Notes: a model not told the origin generated them from the sequence alone. Counted from the stretch's first letter, positions 52,549 through 62,455 are shown. The stretch: 64,000 nucleotides of DNA from Clostridia bacterium (GCA_016938675.1 JAFGUF010000039.1:1-64000); one strand, 5' to 3'. Numbers and translations: made by a program.

Positions 52549-52995
52549 ATGCACTGGAACTTCTGGATAATGTTCAAGCACCCCATTTTTATTGTCGCCT
52601 TCACCTCATGGTTTCTGGCCCAGTTTCTAAAAATATTTACTGGCGGAAACATCAGGCTAAAGGATTTCTTTTCATCAGGCGGCATGCCAAGCTCACACAG
52701 CTCCTCCACTATGGGGGCAACTGTTGCTGCAGGCATTTTTATGGGTTTTGACAGCCCGATTTTCCTTATAGCTTTTGTCTTTACAATGGTTGTAATGTAT
52801 GATGCCGCTAATGTGCGCCTAGAGTCGGGCAAACATGCGGAAATAATAAACGATCTGGTGGATTTTGTACGCGACAACAATGACTTCGACGCAGAAAAAC
52901 TTAAGGAGATAATCGGCCATGAACCATTCGAGGTACTCATGGGCGCAGTGCTCGGCATAGCTGTTGCCGCAGCATACTTCAAATTTATATTTTAG
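52549..52995 (+). CDS. Divergent PAP2 family membrane protein (DUF212)
   Basis: 148 residues with about four hydrophobic segments; AQFLKIFTGGNIRLKDFFSSGGMPSSHSSSTMGATVAAGIFMGF and VMYDAANVRLESGKHAEIINDL are the signature of the YuiD/DUF212 family, a divergent branch of acid phosphatase/vanadium haloperoxidase-like proteins. A lipid phosphatase role, for instance on undecaprenyl or prenyl diphosphate, is plausible next to ispA but unproven. The ATG directly follows the ispA stop. Confidence 0.9.
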   Translation: MHWNFWIMFKHPIFIVAFTSWFLAQFLKIFTGGNIRLKDFFSSGGMPSSHSSSTMGATVAAGIFMGFDSPIFLIAFVFTMVVMYDAANVRLESGKHAEIINDLVDFVRDNNDFDAEKLKEIIGHEPFEVLMGAVLGIAVAAAYFKFIF

Positions 52996-53002
52996 AATAA
53001 TC

Positions 53003-53039
53003 ACTGTTCAGCTAAGAGATGCTATCTCATTAGAACAGT
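53003..53039 (+). repeat. Nested hairpin ahead of rnjA
   Basis: ACTGTTC (53003-53009) pairs with GAACAGT (53033-53039); inside it TAA-GAGAT (53013-53020) pairs with ATCTC-A-TTA (53024-53032) around a GCT loop. About 15 base pairs in all. Only TTTAA follows, so termination is doubtful; it ends 22 bases before the rnjA ATG and just ahead of its AGGAGAT site. Confidence 0.7.
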
Positions 53040-53061
53040 TTAACAGACACAGGAGATAAAA

Positions 53062-54717
53062 ATGGCAAAAAACTTAAAAATAATACCTTTGGGCGGTATA
53101 GACGAGATAGGAAAAAACTGCACCGCTATTGAGTATGGAAAAAATATCATTATTATTGATATGGGCCTAACATTCCCGGATGAGGAAATGCTGGGCATCG
53201 ACATCGTTATTCCGGATATATCATATCTGGAAGAGAACAAAGAAAAGGTAAAAGCGCTTTTTGTTACCCACGGACATGAAGACCATATAGGCGCGATACC
53301 CTATTACATTGAGGGATTAAATATCCCCGTTTACGGAACAGAGCTTACCATAGGGCTTATTGAATCCAAGCTGAAAGAGCACAATATTAACGGAACAAAT
53401 CTTAATATAATCACCCCTAGGCAGAAAATCAAGATCGACTGTTTTATAGTGGAGCCAATTCAGGTGAGCCACTCTATACAGGGCTCGGTAGCCTTCGCAA
53501 TTGATACCCCTGTAGGAAAAATCCTGCATACGGGTGATTTTAAGGTGGATTTCACTCCCGTTGACGGCCAGGTTATGGACTTGGCTGGCTTTGCAAAGCT
53601 GGGCGAAGAGGGTGTCTTATTGATGCTGGCTGACTCAACTAATGTTGAGCGCCCCGGCTACACCCAATCCGAAAGCACAGTAAGCGGCAATCTTGAGGAA
53701 ATATTTCACGAGGCAGAGGGCAGGATAATTGTTTCTACTTTCTCGTCAAATATCCACAGGCTGCAGCAGATAATTGACCACTCCGAATTCTTCGGAAGGA
53801 AAGTCTGCTTTGCGGGCAGGTCAATGCTGAGGATTAGCGAAGTAGCAGCAAATATTAATCAGCTCAAGCTTAACCCGAATATCATGATAGACATATCACA
53901 GATTAATAATTATGCTAACAACAAGCTGACCATAATAACAACGGGTTCACAGGGCGAGAACATGAGCGGCCTTGTGCGCATGGCCTCTGGCAACCACTCG
54001 CATGTCAGCATCGTTCCCGGCGACACTGTGGTGCTCTCGGCAAGCCCCATACCCGGAAATGAAAAGCTGGTCTATAGGCTGATAAACCAATTATTTAAAA
54101 AGGGAGCCGACGTAAAATACGGCAGCCTTGAGGATATCCATACATCCGGGCACGCATGCCAGGAGGAACTAAAGCTGATGCATTCTTTAATAAAGCCTAA
54201 GTTCTTTATCCCCGTTCACGGAGAATACAGGCACCTAAAGCTGCACGGGCAGCTAGCCGAAAAGCTGGGGATGGACAAGGAAAATATTGTGATACCTGAA
54301 TTGGGAAGAAGGTATATACTGACGGAAGACAGCATAAAGCAGGGAAACATGGTTCCAAACGGCGCGGTGCTTGTGGACGGGCTTGGAATCGGCGATGTAG
54401 GCGAAGTGGTGCTGCGTGACAGGAAACATTTATCGCAGGACGGACTTATAATCGTCGTTCTCACCATATCAAAAAGTGAAGGCATCCTGCTTGCAGGGCC
54501 GGATATCATATCCCGCGGATTCGTATATATGAAAGAATCTGAAGAGCTTATTGACCAGATGCGCGAAGTAGTGCAGTCGGTAGTAGACAACGCATCACTA
54601 AAAGAAATGATGCAGTGGCAGGATATGAAGGCAAAAATACGCAAGGATCTAAAGAAATTCCTATACGGCAAAACACGAAGGAAACCCATGATTCTTCCGA
54701 TATTTATGGAGATTTAA
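53062..54717 (+). CDS. rnjA: Ribonuclease J
   Basis: Metallo-beta-lactamase/beta-CASP RNase with 5' exonuclease and endonuclease activity, central to mRNA decay in Firmicutes. 551 residues. The zinc motif is H70-x-H72-x-D74-H75 (THGHEDHIGAIPY); GDFKVDFTPVD, the beta-CASP part with STFSSNIHRLQQI, and FFIPVHGEYRHLKLHGQLAE complete the site, followed by the C-terminal domain. AGGAGAT precedes the ATG. Whether it is the J1 or J2 type cannot be told alone. It is followed by lysO after four bases. Confidence 0.95.
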   Translation: MAKNLKIIPLGGIDEIGKNCTAIEYGKNIIIIDMGLTFPDEEMLGIDIVIPDISYLEENKEKVKALFVTHGHEDHIGAIPYYIEGLNIPVYGTELTIGLIESKLKEHNINGTNLNIITPRQKIKIDCFIVEPIQVSHSIQGSVAFAIDTPVGKILHTGDFKVDFTPVDGQVMDLAGFAKLGEEGVLLMLADSTNVERPGYTQSESTVSGNLEEIFHEAEGRIIVSTFSSNIHRLQQIIDHSEFFGRKVCFAGRSMLRISEVAANINQLKLNPNIMIDISQINNYANNKLTIITTGSQGENMSGLVRMASGNHSHVSIVPGDTVVLSASPIPGNEKLVYRLINQLFKKGADVKYGSLEDIHTSGHACQEELKLMHSLIKPKFFIPVHGEYRHLKLHGQLAEKLGMDKENIVIPELGRRYILTEDSIKQGNMVPNGAVLVDGLGIGDVGEVVLRDRKHLSQDGLIIVVLTISKSEGILLAGPDIISRGFVYMKESEELIDQMREVVQSVVDNASLKEMMQWQDMKAKIRKDLKKFLYGKTRRKPMILPIFMEI

Positions 54718-54721
54718 AAAT

Positions 54722-55705
54722 ATGTTCGGAGCAATACTGGCCGCCATTATAATAGGCGGCTTTATACTGGGAAAACTGGCACATAAATATATCAATTCAG
54801 ACAGGCACAGCGCATTTGCAAAGACAATTTCCAGCCTGCAGATGCTGTCTGTTTTTTTACTGCTTGCAATGATGGGCTACAAAATAGGAAGCAATAAAGA
54901 GCTTATTGCCGGCTTTGGCTCTATTGGTTTGCATTCTGCGCTTTTTGGCATATCAGCACTTGCCTTCAGCTCCATTTTTACATGGCTTCTTGTTGCAGGC
55001 GCTAATAAGCTTCACCTAAAAAAACGGAACAAATCGCTGACCAGCCACGCTGACTTCATCGTGGAAAACACAAATGAATCACAGAGCCACAGCTTTGTAA
55101 TCATTCTGCTATTTTTGGCTTTTGTCGCAGCAGGCGGAGTGATCGGCTATTTTCAACTAATAAGGTTTGATGCACTTATTCTTTCAAATATTGTAGACGG
55201 CTCTCTTTATGCTCTCGTTTTCTTTATAGGGATAGACATGGGACTGTCGCAGCTAAATCTTGCTCACCTTAAGTCAATAAGCATCAGTGTTGTTTTAATA
55301 TGCCTGGGTGTAATGATCGGCTCAATAGCTGGCGCTGTAATAGTAGGATACATTCTAGGCTACAATCCGCTGTATTCAGCGGCAATCGGAAGCCCGATGG
55401 GATGGTATTCCCTAGCAGGAATTATGCTTGCCAAAATAGATGAGAAGATGGGCGCAATTGCCTTTACCGCAAATCTAATAAGGGAGCTTACAGCAATTGC
55501 ATTCGTTCCGCTCATTGGAAAAGTGCTATCCAAAGAGGGCGCTATAGCTGCCTGCGGCGCTACGGCCATGGACACCTCCCTGCCCTCAATAATAAAAGGC
55601 CTTGGCAGGCAATACGCAGTAACAGGATTTGCTGCTGGTATAATTATTTCATTTATCGTTCCATTTTTCCTTTCCATAATTCAGATTATTTATGGTATAA
55701 TGTAG
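54722..55705 (+). CDS. lysO: LysO family transporter (DUF340), putative lysine exporter
   Basis: 327 residues with about eight membrane helices, beginning MFGAILAAIIIGGFILGKLAH. The C-terminal part GWYSLAGIMLAKIDEKMGAIAFTANLIRELTAIAFVPLIGKVLSKEGAIAACGATAMDTSLPSI is the DUF340/LysO signature. In E. coli LysO (YbjE) exports L-lysine and thialysine; the substrate here is inferred. No lysine riboswitch lies upstream; the gene is coupled to rnjA instead. Confidence 0.9.
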   Translation: MFGAILAAIIIGGFILGKLAHKYINSDRHSAFAKTISSLQMLSVFLLLAMMGYKIGSNKELIAGFGSIGLHSALFGISALAFSSIFTWLLVAGANKLHLKKRNKSLTSHADFIVENTNESQSHSFVIILLFLAFVAAGGVIGYFQLIRFDALILSNIVDGSLYALVFFIGIDMGLSQLNLAHLKSISISVVLICLGVMIGSIAGAVIVGYILGYNPLYSAAIGSPMGWYSLAGIMLAKIDEKMGAIAFTANLIRELTAIAFVPLIGKVLSKEGAIAACGATAMDTSLPSIIKGLGRQYAVTGFAAGIIISFIVPFFLSIIQIIYGIM

Positions 55706-55743
55706 CTTAAGCATTATTTGTATGCAATCTGGAGGTTATATCC

Positions 55744-56946
55744 GTGAGCAATTACAATTACAGAAACAACCGAAGAAATGACTATGACAGGGGCTCATCA
55801 GGGCGCTACCCCAGCTACAGCAGGCGCGACGTTTATCATGGCATTTGGAAATTCTTAAGGTCAATTTTAATTGTCCTTTCAGCATTTCTTCTGGTTCTCT
55901 CAGGTATATATTTCGGTACTGACTATTTTCTTAACCATTATTGGCTGCCCACATCAGAAACTGACACTACTCCGGTTGTAATTGAGATACCTAAGGGGAC
56001 GGCAGTCAGCTCAATTGCACAGATATTGCATGAAAACGGGCTTGTAAACAACGCTAAAGTATTCGAATACTATATTGATTTCTCCGGTTACAGCAAAAAG
56101 ATGCAGGCGGGAGAATATATTTTCAATAAAACCATGTCCATGCAGGAAATAATGGAGATGCTCGCAGAGGGCAACGGCCCTATGCAGGTGACAGAGTTCC
56201 TGATAATAGAAGGCTCAAGCATAACCGTGACTGCTCAGAAGCTATTAAGCGACGGAGTAATAAGCGATGTTGACGCATTCCTAGCTGCAGCTTCTGATGT
56301 TAATGAATATACATCCAGCTACAATTTTATAGCTGATGTTGCCGCTATTGATAACCCTGACAGGCCATATCTGCTGGAAGGTTATCTATATCCCGCCAAA
56401 TACGAAATATATGTGGGTTCATCTGAGTCTACAATTATCAAGAAAATGCTGAATAAATTCTCCGAGATTTTCAATGAAAAGCGTCTTGCCCGTGCTGAGG
56501 AACTTGGACTTACAGTTGACGAAGTTGTAATCCTCGCTTCTATTATAGAGCGTGAATCAAGGCCGAATGACTTCTCGAAGGTAAGCGCAGTGTTCTACAA
56601 CCGCATAGTAAACGGCATGAAACTGGAATCATGCGCCAGCGTACAGTATATACTCGGAACAAATAAGATTAAGCTTTCAAATGAAGATATATCAATAGAC
56701 TCAAAGTACAACACTTATCTATATGCAGGCCTCCCTGCAGGGCCAATATGCTCGCCCTCTGAAAGGGCAATAGATGCAGCTCTATACCCGGATGAAGCTT
56801 TTATGGACGAAGGCTACCTTTTCTTCGCCACAAAAGACCCTGAATCAGGGGAACTAGCATTCAGCAAAACAGCTGATGAACACGCAGCGGTGGTTGCTCA
56901 ATATGAAGACCTATGGATAGAATATGATAGGGAACATGGAAACTAA
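55744..56946 (+). CDS. mltG: Endolytic murein transglycosylase MltG
   Basis: Membrane enzyme that cuts nascent peptidoglycan strands and sets glycan length. 400 residues: a basic, Arg/Tyr/Asn-rich cytosolic tail (1-35), one helix (ILIVLSAFLLVLSGIYFG, about 41-58), a LysM-like region, then the YceG fold with LLEGYLYPAKYEIY and the catalytic Glu in LASIIERESRPNDFSKVSAVFYNR (about residue 268). The GTG start follows GGAGG. The stop overlaps hemW by 23 bases. Confidence 0.95.
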   Translation: MSNYNYRNNRRNDYDRGSSGRYPSYSRRDVYHGIWKFLRSILIVLSAFLLVLSGIYFGTDYFLNHYWLPTSETDTTPVVIEIPKGTAVSSIAQILHENGLVNNAKVFEYYIDFSGYSKKMQAGEYIFNKTMSMQEIMEMLAEGNGPMQVTEFLIIEGSSITVTAQKLLSDGVISDVDAFLAAASDVNEYTSSYNFIADVAAIDNPDRPYLLEGYLYPAKYEIYVGSSESTIIKKMLNKFSEIFNEKRLARAEELGLTVDEVVILASIIERESRPNDFSKVSAVFYNRIVNGMKLESCASVQYILGTNKIKLSNEDISIDSKYNTYLYAGLPAGPICSPSERAIDAALYPDEAFMDEGYLFFATKDPESGELAFSKTADEHAAVVAQYEDLWIEYDREHGN

Positions 56947-58084
56947 TAAAAAATTTGGGCTCTATGTTCATATTCCATTCTGCGTATCAAAATGCCTGTA
57001 CTGCGACTTCGCATCAGTAGTAAAAAATAATACCCTAATCGATGAATATACGGCTGCTTTGTGCAAAGAAATGGAGATGTACAGGCAGCCATTTTCACAG
57101 TCTGCCTTCGACACGGTTTTTATTGGCGGAGGCACGCCAAGCTGCATTCCCATAGATAACCTTCGCAGGATTATTGAATCAATTTATAAAAATTTCAATA
57201 CTGAAATAAAGGAATTTTCAATTGAGGTTAACCCCGGAACGGGCAGCAAAGAGCTTTTTAGAATGCTGTATGAGATGGGTATAAACAGAGCATCACTTGG
57301 GCTGCAGTGCGCAGATGACGCGATTCTGAAATCCATTGGACGAATTCATAATGTCCCGCAGTTCATACATACATTTCAGGAGGTATATTCAAGCGGCATT
57401 AAAAATATAAATGCTGACATAATAAGCGGACTGCCGGGACAGACTAAAGAGCACCTTATAAAATCAATTGACCTCGCCGCTTCTCTTAATGCGCAGCATA
57501 TCAGCATGTATACCCTGAAGCTTGAGGATAACACTCCACTTAAGGAATCAGTCATGAAAGGCGACACTATTCTTCCGTCAGAAGACGAGGAATACATTAT
57601 GTCCGCCGCCGCCAGAGGCCATCTTTTATCGCTCGGTTACCAAAGGTATGAAATATCCAATTACGCTAAAGAAGGCTATGAATGCGTTCATAACCTCAAG
57701 TACTGGAAAAGGTATCCTTACCTAGGTCTTGGCACTGCAGCGGCCTCCATGTATTTGGATTTCCGCTTTACCAATACCCCGGATATAAAAAAGTATATCG
57801 AAAAAATAAACAGTGATAAATTCGCAATTGAAGAAAAATCAACACTTCAAGACGATGAATTCTTCTTTGAGATGATCATGCTTGGGACCCGGCTTGCAGA
57901 AGGCATGGAATACAGAAAATATGATTCCTTTTCGCCTTTCCGTTTCAAAGATAAGTATGCAGACATAATAAAAGGCCTTGCTGATGAAGGCCTAATTGTA
58001 CCCAGTGATACCCATCTTATTCTTAGCGAAAAAGGCATGGATATGCAAAATAATGTATTGCTGCGCTTTATGGACGAAGATTAA
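56924..58084 (+). CDS. hemW: Radical SAM HemW-like heme chaperone
   Basis: 386 residues. HIPFCVSKCLYCDF carries C20-x3-C24-x2-C27 for the 4Fe-4S cluster, then VFIGGGTPSCIP, EVNPGT, and NADIISGLPGQTKEHLIKSI as in HemW. HemW binds heme and is not the oxygen-independent coproporphyrinogen oxidase HemN, which lacks this pattern and is longer. A second ATG at 56936 is possible. The gene ends four bases inside the polC stop on the other strand. Confidence 0.92.
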   Translation: MIGNMETNKKFGLYVHIPFCVSKCLYCDFASVVKNNTLIDEYTAALCKEMEMYRQPFSQSAFDTVFIGGGTPSCIPIDNLRRIIESIYKNFNTEIKEFSIEVNPGTGSKELFRMLYEMGINRASLGLQCADDAILKSIGRIHNVPQFIHTFQEVYSSGIKNINADIISGLPGQTKEHLIKSIDLAASLNAQHISMYTLKLEDNTPLKESVMKGDTILPSEDEEYIMSAAARGHLLSLGYQRYEISNYAKEGYECVHNLKYWKRYPYLGLGTAAASMYLDFRFTNTPDIKKYIEKINSDKFAIEEKSTLQDDEFFFEMIMLGTRLAEGMEYRKYDSFSPFRFKDKYADIIKGLADEGLIVPSDTHLILSEKGMDMQNNVLLRFMDED

Positions 58085-61000
58085 TCGAAAAAAGATATCT
58101 GGTTTTCCTTGGGGAGGTTTTCAAGGCATCTTGCCATCTCCAATGATTCAAGCGCGGATTTATTTACTCCCGCTCTTTTCTGCAGGTCAGATATTGTCCT
58201 GAACATCTCCTTTTCCCTCTCCTGCTCTATTGAAATTGCAGCCGTTGTGCCTATATTGGGAAGCCGGTTTAGAGGCGGCAGTATTTTTCCGTCAACTATC
58301 TGGAATTTGTCCGCCTTGCTTCGCTTCAGGTCAACTTTGAGGAATTCAAATCCTCGCGCGAGCATTTCAAGCACCATCTCCCATACTGTGAGCTGCCCTT
58401 TTTCTTTTGCGCTGATGTCGTTTCCCATATCCCGGAGTCTTTCCACATTCTCTTTTGCCTTGCTGCGGCTGCATGTCATGGATAGTGCGTCAAAGTCCTC
58501 TCCTCTTATTGTGAAATAAGCAGTGTAGTACTCAAGAGGATAGTGAACCTTATAGTATGCCACCCTGAATGCCATTATGACATAGGCCGCCGCGTGAGCC
58601 TTAGGGAACATGTATTTAATCAGCTTACAGGAATTTATAAACCACGGCGGCACTTTCGCGTCCGTCATCGCCTGTTCCATCTCTGCATTTAGTCCCCTGC
58701 CCTTACGGACGTTTTCCATTATGTCAAATGCCATTTTAGGCTCTACATTCCACCTTATCAGCGCAAGCATAATGTCATCTCTTGTGCATATGGCTTCAAG
58801 CAGAGTAGCTGTCTTGCTGCGTATCAAATCCTGAGCGTTGCCCAGCCACACGTCTGTGCCGTGGGACAGTCCGCTTACGCGCACCAGTTCAGCTATTGTT
58901 TTGGGCTTGGTGTCCTTCAGCATTCCACGTACGAATCCTGTGCCGAATTCCGGAACGCCGTATGTGCCCATTTCGGCCAAAATATCATCCTCTTTTACCT
59001 TTAGACTTTCAAGAGATGAAAAAATCTGCATTGTTTCCTTGTCGTCCAACGGGATAGTAAGCGGGTCTAACCCTGTAAGCTCCTGAAGCATCCTGAGTAT
59101 TGTCGGGTCGTCGTGCCCTAATATATCCAGCTTTACCAGCCTGTCATGCAGCATGTTGAATGTAAAGTGCGTTGTTATTACGCCGCTGTCCATATCGTCT
59201 GCCGGATACTGAATAGGCGTGAAGTCGTAGATATCGTATTCGTGCGGCACAACTATTATGCCGCCGGGATGCTGCCCTGTGGTTTTTCTAACTCCGACAC
59301 AGCCGGATACCAGCCTGTTGACTTCCGCCTTGCTTGCATCTCTGCCAAGGTGCTCCAAGTACTTCATTACGTATGCATAAGCAGTCTTGTTTGCTACGCC
59401 TGATATTGTGCCTGAGCGGAAAACATTTTCCCTTCCAAACAATACTTCCGTATATTTATGTGCGTCTGCCTGATTTTCACCTGAAAAGTTAAGGTCAATA
59501 TCCGGCACCTTGTCGCCCTTGAACCCTAGAAACACCTCAAACGGTATGTCAAAGCCGCGCTTTATCAGCATGCTGCCGCATTCCGGGCACTCCTTGTCAG
59601 GAAGGTCCGGCCCGCAGCCGTACTCAGCTGTGTTTATTTCAAAATCCGAATAACGGCAATTTGAACAGGTATAGTGCGGCGGCAGAGGGTCAACCTCTGT
59701 GATTCCTGTATAGTTGGCAACCAAAGATGAGCCAACAGACCCCCTGGAGCCGACGATGTACCCGTCGCTGTTTGATTTCTTTACTAGTTTGTGCGCTATC
59801 AAATAGAGCACTGAATAGCCGTAGCCTGTAATTGAATTAAGCTCCTTATCCAGCCGCTTCTGAACAATATCCGGCAGTTTATCGCCGTAGATTTCTTTTG
59901 CTGTCGCGTATGTCATCTCTATTATCTGCTCTGCTGCGTTGTCCATCTCCGGGGCGTATAGCTTCTCCTCCGGAAGCGGTTCTATCTCATCTATCATATC
60001 GCAGATTTTATTAGGATTTGTTACAACCACCTCATGCGCCGTCTTTTCATCAAGGTAATCAAACTCCTTTAACATCTCTTCGGTGTTCCTGTAATATAGC
60101 GGAGCCTGCTTGTCCGCGTCATCGAAATCCTTGGAATACATCAGTATTGCTCTGAATATGCTGTCCCTCTCCCGAAGAAAATGTACATCGCCTGTCGCTA
60201 CGACAGGTTTATTCAGCTTTCTGCCTATTTTTATAACCTTTTTATTAAAGGCAATTAAATCATCTTTGCTTCCTGCCTGCTTTATTTTTTCATCCGCTAT
60301 CATGAAGGCGTTATTGCCCAATGGCTGAATCTCCAGATAATCATAGAATGAAGCTATCTGCTGCAGCTCATCATCCTTTGCCCCGTGCACTATCCCCCGG
60401 AATAGCTCGCCCGCTTCACATGCTGAGCCTAGAATAAGGCCTTCTCGCATATTCATAAGCTCGCTCTTTGGTATATGAGGGTTGCCCCTGAAAAGATATT
60501 CAAGGTTGCTTATTGATACAAGCCTGTAGAGGTTTTTTAGCCCCGTTTTATTTTTGGCGTATATTACAGCATGATATATGTTTCTCGGCTGTATGTTTTT
60601 GTTTTTTATGCTGTCTATTTTATCTACTGTTTCTATGCCTTTATCCTTAAGCATTCTGAATAAAATAAGCATCAGCTTGGCCGTGGCTTCGGCGTCATCA
60701 TTTGCCCTGTGGTGCGACCTTAATGCAATGTTATAATCCTTGCACAGCTTATCCAGCCTGAAAATTCTCTTTTCTGGGGTCAGTCTCTTTGCCAACTGAA
60801 TGGTATCAATAGCGGCGAACGTTTCATCTATACCGAGCCGCTTAAGTGACGCATTTAAAAACCCCATGTCAAAGGACGCATTATGCGCCGCAAGCACGCT
60901 GCCTCTGGCAAATTCCACAAATCTCCCAATAGCCTCGTCTTCAGTTGGCGCCGCGGCAACCATGCTGTTTGATATTCCTGTCAGCTTCTGAATCTCAGCA

Positions 61001-62274
61001 GTAATATTTCTCTTTGGGTTTACAAAGCTCTGGAATTTATCTGTTATCTCGCCGTTTTCCACCTTTACTGCGCCAATTTCTATGATTACATCATTTTCAG
61101 AATAGAGCCCGGTGGTTTCAAAATCAAAGACCACAAATGAACCCGTCAGTTTCTCATTAGATTGGCCTGTGAGCGCAGTCTCTGTGTCGTCGAATAAATA
61201 TGCCTCAACTCCGTATAATAGCTTTATGCCCTTTCTGCTGGCTGCTATGTGGGCATCCGGAAAGGACTGCACTGTTCCGTGGTCAGTTATGCCTACAGCT
61301 TTATGCCCATATCTGCTGACAGTATCCATCAGCTCATCTATATCCACAAGTCCGTCCATTGTGCTCATTTTTGTATGCAGATGAAGTTCGATCCTTTTTT
61401 CTTCCGACTCGTCTTTTTTCTTCTCATCTTCTAATGCAGCAATGCTCTGAATCTTTATTATGTTTTCGCGCCTGTATTTATTGTATTCGCATTGGCCCTG
61501 CACCTGAACAAAAAGCCCCTTTTTAAGGTCATTAATAAACTGTACTTTCTTTTGGCTTTTTTTTGCTTCTCGGAAGTATCTTTCGCATGTTATTGAGTTT
61601 TCATAGTCCGTAATATCTATGCTTAAAACCTGGCTTACATTGTCTTTAAGGTCTTTTAATTCGATATTTGTAATGTATCCGTGTATCGCCGCATTGCCGG
61701 TGAACTCGTTTAGCATGGCAATAGGTGTCAGCTCCGCCTTGGTGTCCTTGCCAAATAGGTATCCGCCATTTGTTTTATCCTTTGCCTTCTTGTTTTCTTG
61801 TGCAGCTGTTGTCTTCGCGATGGTCTTTTTCGCCTTTTCAAATGTACACTCGGCGTTCACTCTGCCTGCCACATATGCTACTGCTTCCTTCAGAGATTTT
61901 TCCTGAGCCTCCGTGATATCCCAGTGGTAAAAAGCATTTAGCACTCCATTTGTATTGCTGAGCTTCATAGTTTTCAGCTGCGCTGTGCAGCCTTTTGCGA
62001 TATGGTTTACATTGGTAAGAAAAAGGCTTGCATTCCCAAAAAGAATATCAAGTTCTGTAATCTGTTCATAATCTATTTCTATTATTGATGTTGAAATGTG
62101 GTCTTTGAAATAGTCAGCGATTTTTGCGGTAAGCTCTTCGCACTTTTCCGCAAACCCATTGACTTTTATGCATATTTTTTTGTCAGCTGGATATGGCATT
62201 ACAGATAAAATCTGAAAATACTTCAATTGGTCTGTATGTTCAATATAGAAAAACTTGTCGATCTGTGCTGACAT
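58081..62274 (-). CDS. polC: DNA polymerase III, PolC-type alpha subunit
   Basis: Main replicative polymerase of Firmicutes, 1397 residues. Order: N-terminal domain (1-190), OB domain (about 195-280), PHP domain with H298-x-H300 (ELHLHTKMSTMDGL), the inserted 3'-5' exonuclease with D384 and E386 (VVFDFETTGL), the rest of PHP, then the polymerase palm with VGSRGSVGSSLVANYTGITEVDPLPPHY, the PolC zinc module C-x2-C ... C-P-E-C-G, PDIDLNFSG, and a C-terminal region. GGGAGAT precedes the ATG. Followed by no accessory gene; its promoter is at 62401-62429. Confidence 0.98.
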   Translation of the reverse strand: MSAQIDKFFYIEHTDQLKYFQILSVMPYPADKKICIKVNGFAEKCEELTAKIADYFKDHISTSIIEIDYEQITELDILFGNASLFLTNVNHIAKGCTAQLKTMKLSNTNGVLNAFYHWDITEAQEKSLKEAVAYVAGRVNAECTFEKAKKTIAKTTAAQENKKAKDKTNGGYLFGKDTKAELTPIAMLNEFTGNAAIHGYITNIELKDLKDNVSQVLSIDITDYENSITCERYFREAKKSQKKVQFINDLKKGLFVQVQGQCEYNKYRRENIIKIQSIAALEDEKKKDESEEKRIELHLHTKMSTMDGLVDIDELMDTVSRYGHKAVGITDHGTVQSFPDAHIAASRKGIKLLYGVEAYLFDDTETALTGQSNEKLTGSFVVFDFETTGLYSENDVIIEIGAVKVENGEITDKFQSFVNPKRNITAEIQKLTGISNSMVAAAPTEDEAIGRFVEFARGSVLAAHNASFDMGFLNASLKRLGIDETFAAIDTIQLAKRLTPEKRIFRLDKLCKDYNIALRSHHRANDDAEATAKLMLILFRMLKDKGIETVDKIDSIKNKNIQPRNIYHAVIYAKNKTGLKNLYRLVSISNLEYLFRGNPHIPKSELMNMREGLILGSACEAGELFRGIVHGAKDDELQQIASFYDYLEIQPLGNNAFMIADEKIKQAGSKDDLIAFNKKVIKIGRKLNKPVVATGDVHFLRERDSIFRAILMYSKDFDDADKQAPLYYRNTEEMLKEFDYLDEKTAHEVVVTNPNKICDMIDEIEPLPEEKLYAPEMDNAAEQIIEMTYATAKEIYGDKLPDIVQKRLDKELNSITGYGYSVLYLIAHKLVKKSNSDGYIVGSRGSVGSSLVANYTGITEVDPLPPHYTCSNCRYSDFEINTAEYGCGPDLPDKECPECGSMLIKRGFDIPFEVFLGFKGDKVPDIDLNFSGENQADAHKYTEVLFGRENVFRSGTISGVANKTAYAYVMKYLEHLGRDASKAEVNRLVSGCVGVRKTTGQHPGGIIVVPHEYDIYDFTPIQYPADDMDSGVITTHFTFNMLHDRLVKLDILGHDDPTILRMLQELTGLDPLTIPLDDKETMQIFSSLESLKVKEDDILAEMGTYGVPEFGTGFVRGMLKDTKPKTIAELVRVSGLSHGTDVWLGNAQDLIRSKTATLLEAICTRDDIMLALIRWNVEPKMAFDIMENVRKGRGLNAEMEQAMTDAKVPPWFINSCKLIKYMFPKAHAAAYVIMAFRVAYYKVHYPLEYYTAYFTIRGEDFDALSMTCSRSKAKENVERLRDMGNDISAKEKGQLTVWEMVLEMLARGFEFLKVDLKRSKADKFQIVDGKILPPLNRLPNIGTTAAISIEQEREKEMFRTISDLQKRAGVNKSALESLEMARCLENLPKENQISFFD

Positions 62275-62400
62275 TTCTTATCTCCCTTTTTCAAATGTGG
62301 TTCTAACTTAAACCTTCAGGCTGCCTGTTCGCTGCTTTTCGCATCGGAGATTCCGCCTTGCTTAATCTCACTATTTATGCATAAAAAAATATGTATTTAT

Positions 62401-62429
62401 ATCATAAGAAACACATATCTTTAAGTCAA
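62401..62429 (-). promoter_or_regulatory. Promoter of polC
   Basis: TTGACT (62424-62429) and TATGAT (62401-62406) on the minus strand, 17 bases apart. The leader is about 120 nt with several small hairpins, for example CGGA-ATC-TCCG and GGTT-TAAGTTAG-AACC; I do not recognise a riboswitch. Confidence 0.68.
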
Positions 62430-62455
62430 TAGAAATAGCTGACTATTCCATAGTT

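Noticed and set aside
54216-54689. 157-codon minus-strand open frame over rnjA
   Set aside because: Antisense shadow of RNase J with no own signals.
55706-55743. Lysine riboswitch controlling lysO
   Set aside because: lysO starts only four bases after rnjA, leaving no space for a leader, and the 38-base gap after it is too short for a riboswitch.
58081-58084. Possible frameshift at the hemW/polC junction
   Set aside because: Both proteins have complete, ordinary C-termini; the four-base convergent overlap is simply tight packing.
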